A stretch of 6,136 bases of DNA, taken from the NCBI GenBank assembly GCA_020024395.1, contig JAHHTV010000094.1:1-6136 (forward strand), in the 5' to 3' direction. The notes below the pieces were generated by a model. The model was given only the letters and a program-made list of their open reading frames with translations, had not been told where the DNA came from and searched no databases. The translations under genes and the position numbers were made by a program. Position 1 is the first letter of the stretch. Every line of letters begins with the position of its first letter. Shown one piece after another: positions 4,896 to 6,136 of this stretch. This DNA comes from Anaerotignum sp. Its GTDB lineage: Bacteria > Bacillota > Clostridia > Lachnospirales > Anaerotignaceae.

Positions 4896-5687
4896 TCAAA
4901 CACGATACATTTCTGCCATGATATTGAGCTTTTTATTAAATTCGTGTAAAGCGTCTATATCATCGCTATTCCAAATGCGTATAAATTCTTTGTTGATTTC
5001 GTTCATATCGTTTAATTGTGCTACAAAATACAGGTTATGTATGTTATCTAATATATTGGATACCAGATGATTACGGATTTCATTGAGCTGTTGGGCATTT
5101 GTGATTTCCTCTCGTATGGTTGCCATTTCGGTATCCAAATGGAAAGCCGCTTCTGCACAATGTGTTAAGCGGTCTTGCAATTCTTGTGGAATATTGCCGC
5201 TATATTTATATCGCAAGGAATGTTCAGCAGTTGCCCAGAAATTCATGGCATTTGTACGGATTTGTATTTCTGCTGGAATTTCTTTTTCACCAAGTGCCGT
5301 ATACAAGGGATAACGAATGATAATATGATAACTACGATAACCACTTGGCTTTGTATTGGTAATATAGTCCCGTTCTTCTACAATGGTCATATCTTTTCGG
5401 CTGCGTACCAAATCAATGACTTTGGGGATATCTTCCACAAATTGGCATAAAATGCGTATGCCGGCAATATCCTCGATTTCTTGTGTAATACGACGGACAG
5501 GAATTTGTTTTCTGCCTGCTTTGTCCATGATGCTGGCAGGGCGTTTGAGTCTGCCTGTAACAGAATCGATTGGGGAATAAATACCAAGTTGTCGACATTC
5601 TTTATCCAAGCTTTGAAATTTCAAAAGCAGTTCGTCCACAGCTTGTGCATATGGGTATAATAATTCTTTCCAGTTGATAATATCCAA
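4896..5687 (-). CDS. Small alarmone synthetase, monofunctional (p)ppGpp synthetase
   Basis: RelA/SpoT-homologue synthetase that transfers pyrophosphate from ATP to GDP or GTP to make the stress alarmone (p)ppGpp in the cytoplasm. Numbering from a GTG at 5696, motifs are EDIAGIRI (76-82, D77), ERDYITNTKPSGYRSYH (108-124; G-loop tyrosine Y120), and EIQIRT (143-148) followed by WATAEHSLRYKY (154-165). There is no HD hydrolase and no TGS or ACT domain, so it is synthesis-only like RelP/RelQ. At about 265 residues it is longer than RelQ, through a helical C-terminal tail (about 205-266). Start: I favour TTG at 5685-5687, which has AGGTGA five bases upstream (263 residues). GTG at 5694-5696 lies inside that ribosome binding site and has none of its own. 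The metallophosphoesterase follows 22 bases downstream. Confidence 0.9.
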   Translation of the reverse strand: MDIINWKELLYPYAQAVDELLLKFQSLDKECRQLGIYSPIDSVTGRLKRPASIMDKAGRKQIPVRRITQEIEDIAGIRILCQFVEDIPKVIDLVRSRKDMTIVEERDYITNTKPSGYRSYHIIIRYPLYTALGEKEIPAEIQIRTNAMNFWATAEHSLRYKYSGNIPQELQDRLTHCAEAAFHLDTEMATIREEITNAQQLNEIRNHLVSNILDNIHNLYFVAQLNDMNEINKEFIRIWNSDDIDALHEFNKKLNIMAEMYRV

Positions 5688-5692
5688 TACAA

Positions 5693-5698
5693 TCACCT
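5693..5698 (-). promoter_or_regulatory. RBS AGGTGA that decides the alarmone synthetase start
   Basis: AGGTGA on the minus strand is followed by five bases and TTG (5685-5687). The in-frame GTG at 5694-5696 is made of the GTG inside this same element, and the 15 bases before it hold no purine-rich site. TTG is therefore the more likely start, and the GTG is a probable mis-call trap. Confidence 0.55.
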
Positions 5699-5723
5699 AA
5701 TTTCTGTTTTGCTTTTTTCTATT

Positions 5724-5752
5724 ATTATAGGGTATTTTGTGACAAAGGGCAA
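5724..5752 (-). promoter_or_regulatory. Promoter of the alarmone synthetase-phosphoesterase pair
   Basis: Minus-strand TTGCCC (5747-5752), 17 bases, and a perfect TATAAT (5724-5729). The -35 abuts the stop codon of the acetyltransferase gene, so the pair can be transcribed separately from it. The leader would be about 30 bases. Confidence 0.58.
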
Positions 5753-6136
5753 TCATTCTGAAAGTGCTTGCCATATAATTTTTGGTGTTTTTTCGCCAAA
5801 TTCTGATTTTGTCAATGAGAAACAAATGGTATCACAAATCAAACCATCAAACCGCTGCTCTGCTTGACGCAAAATACCTTCTTGCAAAAAACCACATTTT
5901 TTGAGAACATTGTGAGAACGTGTGTTAAAGTGATAGGCATAAGCCGTAATCAAAGAAACGTGGAAATAAGAAAAAGCATAAGAAATGACAACTTTGGCAG
6001 CTTCTGTCATAATTCCTTTTCCCCAGTGAGAAGAAGCAAGAGAGTAGCCAAGCATCAAAGCATTTGGATTTTCTCGTTTTGGGTCTGGAATCAGTCCGAT
6101 TGTACCAATGACATTGTATTGAATGTTTTGTGTAAT
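5753..6136 (-). CDS. GNAT family N-acetyltransferase, RimJ/RimL-like (5' end outside window)
   Basis: The frame stays open to the right-hand edge, so the gene is cut by the window and the visible 127 residues are the C-terminal part. The upstream in-window segment reads VIGTIGLIPDPKRENPNA and joins without a stop to LGYSLASSHWGKGIMTEAAK, the strand and acetyl-CoA pyrophosphate-binding loop of the fold (family pattern Q/RxxGxG/A, here HWGKGI). Next come NTRSHNVLKKCGFLQEGILR, typical of RimJ/RimL-type Acetyltransf_3 enzymes, and the final strand. It transfers an acetyl group from acetyl-CoA to an amine; the acceptor is unknown. Roughly 50 residues should be missing given the usual length of about 180. 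TTG and ATG codons at 6053-6058 are internal, not starts. The downstream synthetase has its own promoter, overlapping this gene's stop. Confidence 0.88.
   Translation of the reverse strand: MTQNIQYNVIGTIGLIPDPKRENPNALMLGYSLASSHWGKGIMTEAAKVVISYAFSYFHVSLITAYAYHFNTRSHNVLKKCGFLQEGILRQAEQRFDGLICDTICFSLTKSEFGEKTPKIIWQALSE

Noticed and set aside
6053..6058. TTG/ATG as the start of a short acetyltransferase
   Set aside because: The frame continues upstream without a stop to the window edge and encodes conserved GNAT sequence there, so these codons are internal.

Overview
The window is AT-rich, low-GC Gram-positive type DNA. It has strong AGGAGG ribosome binding sites, sigma-A-like TTGACA promoters and a short-chain flavodoxin closest to the clostridial and Megasphaera type. 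This suggests an anaerobic member of the Clostridia, perhaps Lachnospirales-like, but the sequence alone does not fix the genus. No tRNA, rRNA, CRISPR array, transposon or phage gene is visible.

The window has three blocks. (1) Positions 1-1399, minus strand: DUF2325 protein, then DUF3793 protein, then flavodoxin. It reads as a small metal-limitation module: flavodoxin is the iron-free replacement for ferredoxin, and DUF3793 genes are, as I recall, often found beside flavodoxin and ferrous-iron transport genes. Three near-identical 16-bp palindromes, GTTAGT-N4-ACTAAC, lie upstream of these genes: one before DUF3793 and two before DUF2325. They look like operators of one unseen regulator, probably a metalloregulator. 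(2) Positions 1635-4178, plus strand: a divergent two-gene operon with its own TTGACA promoter. It encodes a small Cys-rich one-helix membrane protein and a P1B-type ATPase whose membrane motif is DYSC instead of CPC and whose N-terminus carries GRLRLR. This combination matches the FezA/FezB pair (FezB is a P1B6-ATPase) that builds ferrosomes, the membrane-bound iron-phosphate storage granules described in Desulfovibrio magneticus, other anaerobes and Clostridioides difficile. (3) Positions 4139-6136, minus strand: GNAT acetyltransferase (5' end outside the window), a monofunctional small alarmone (p)ppGpp synthetase, and a calcineurin-like metallophosphoesterase. This block is convergent to the ATPase, and the two share a bidirectional hairpin terminator.

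The 325-bp divergent region 1400-1724 is the regulatory centre. The working model is an iron-homeostasis locus: when iron is scarce, the minus-strand module spares iron through flavodoxin, while the plus-strand pair prepares a compartment to load and store iron when it returns. The ferrosome assignment is by homology recognition and gene order, not by experiment. The palindromes are directly visible. The identity of the regulator is inference.
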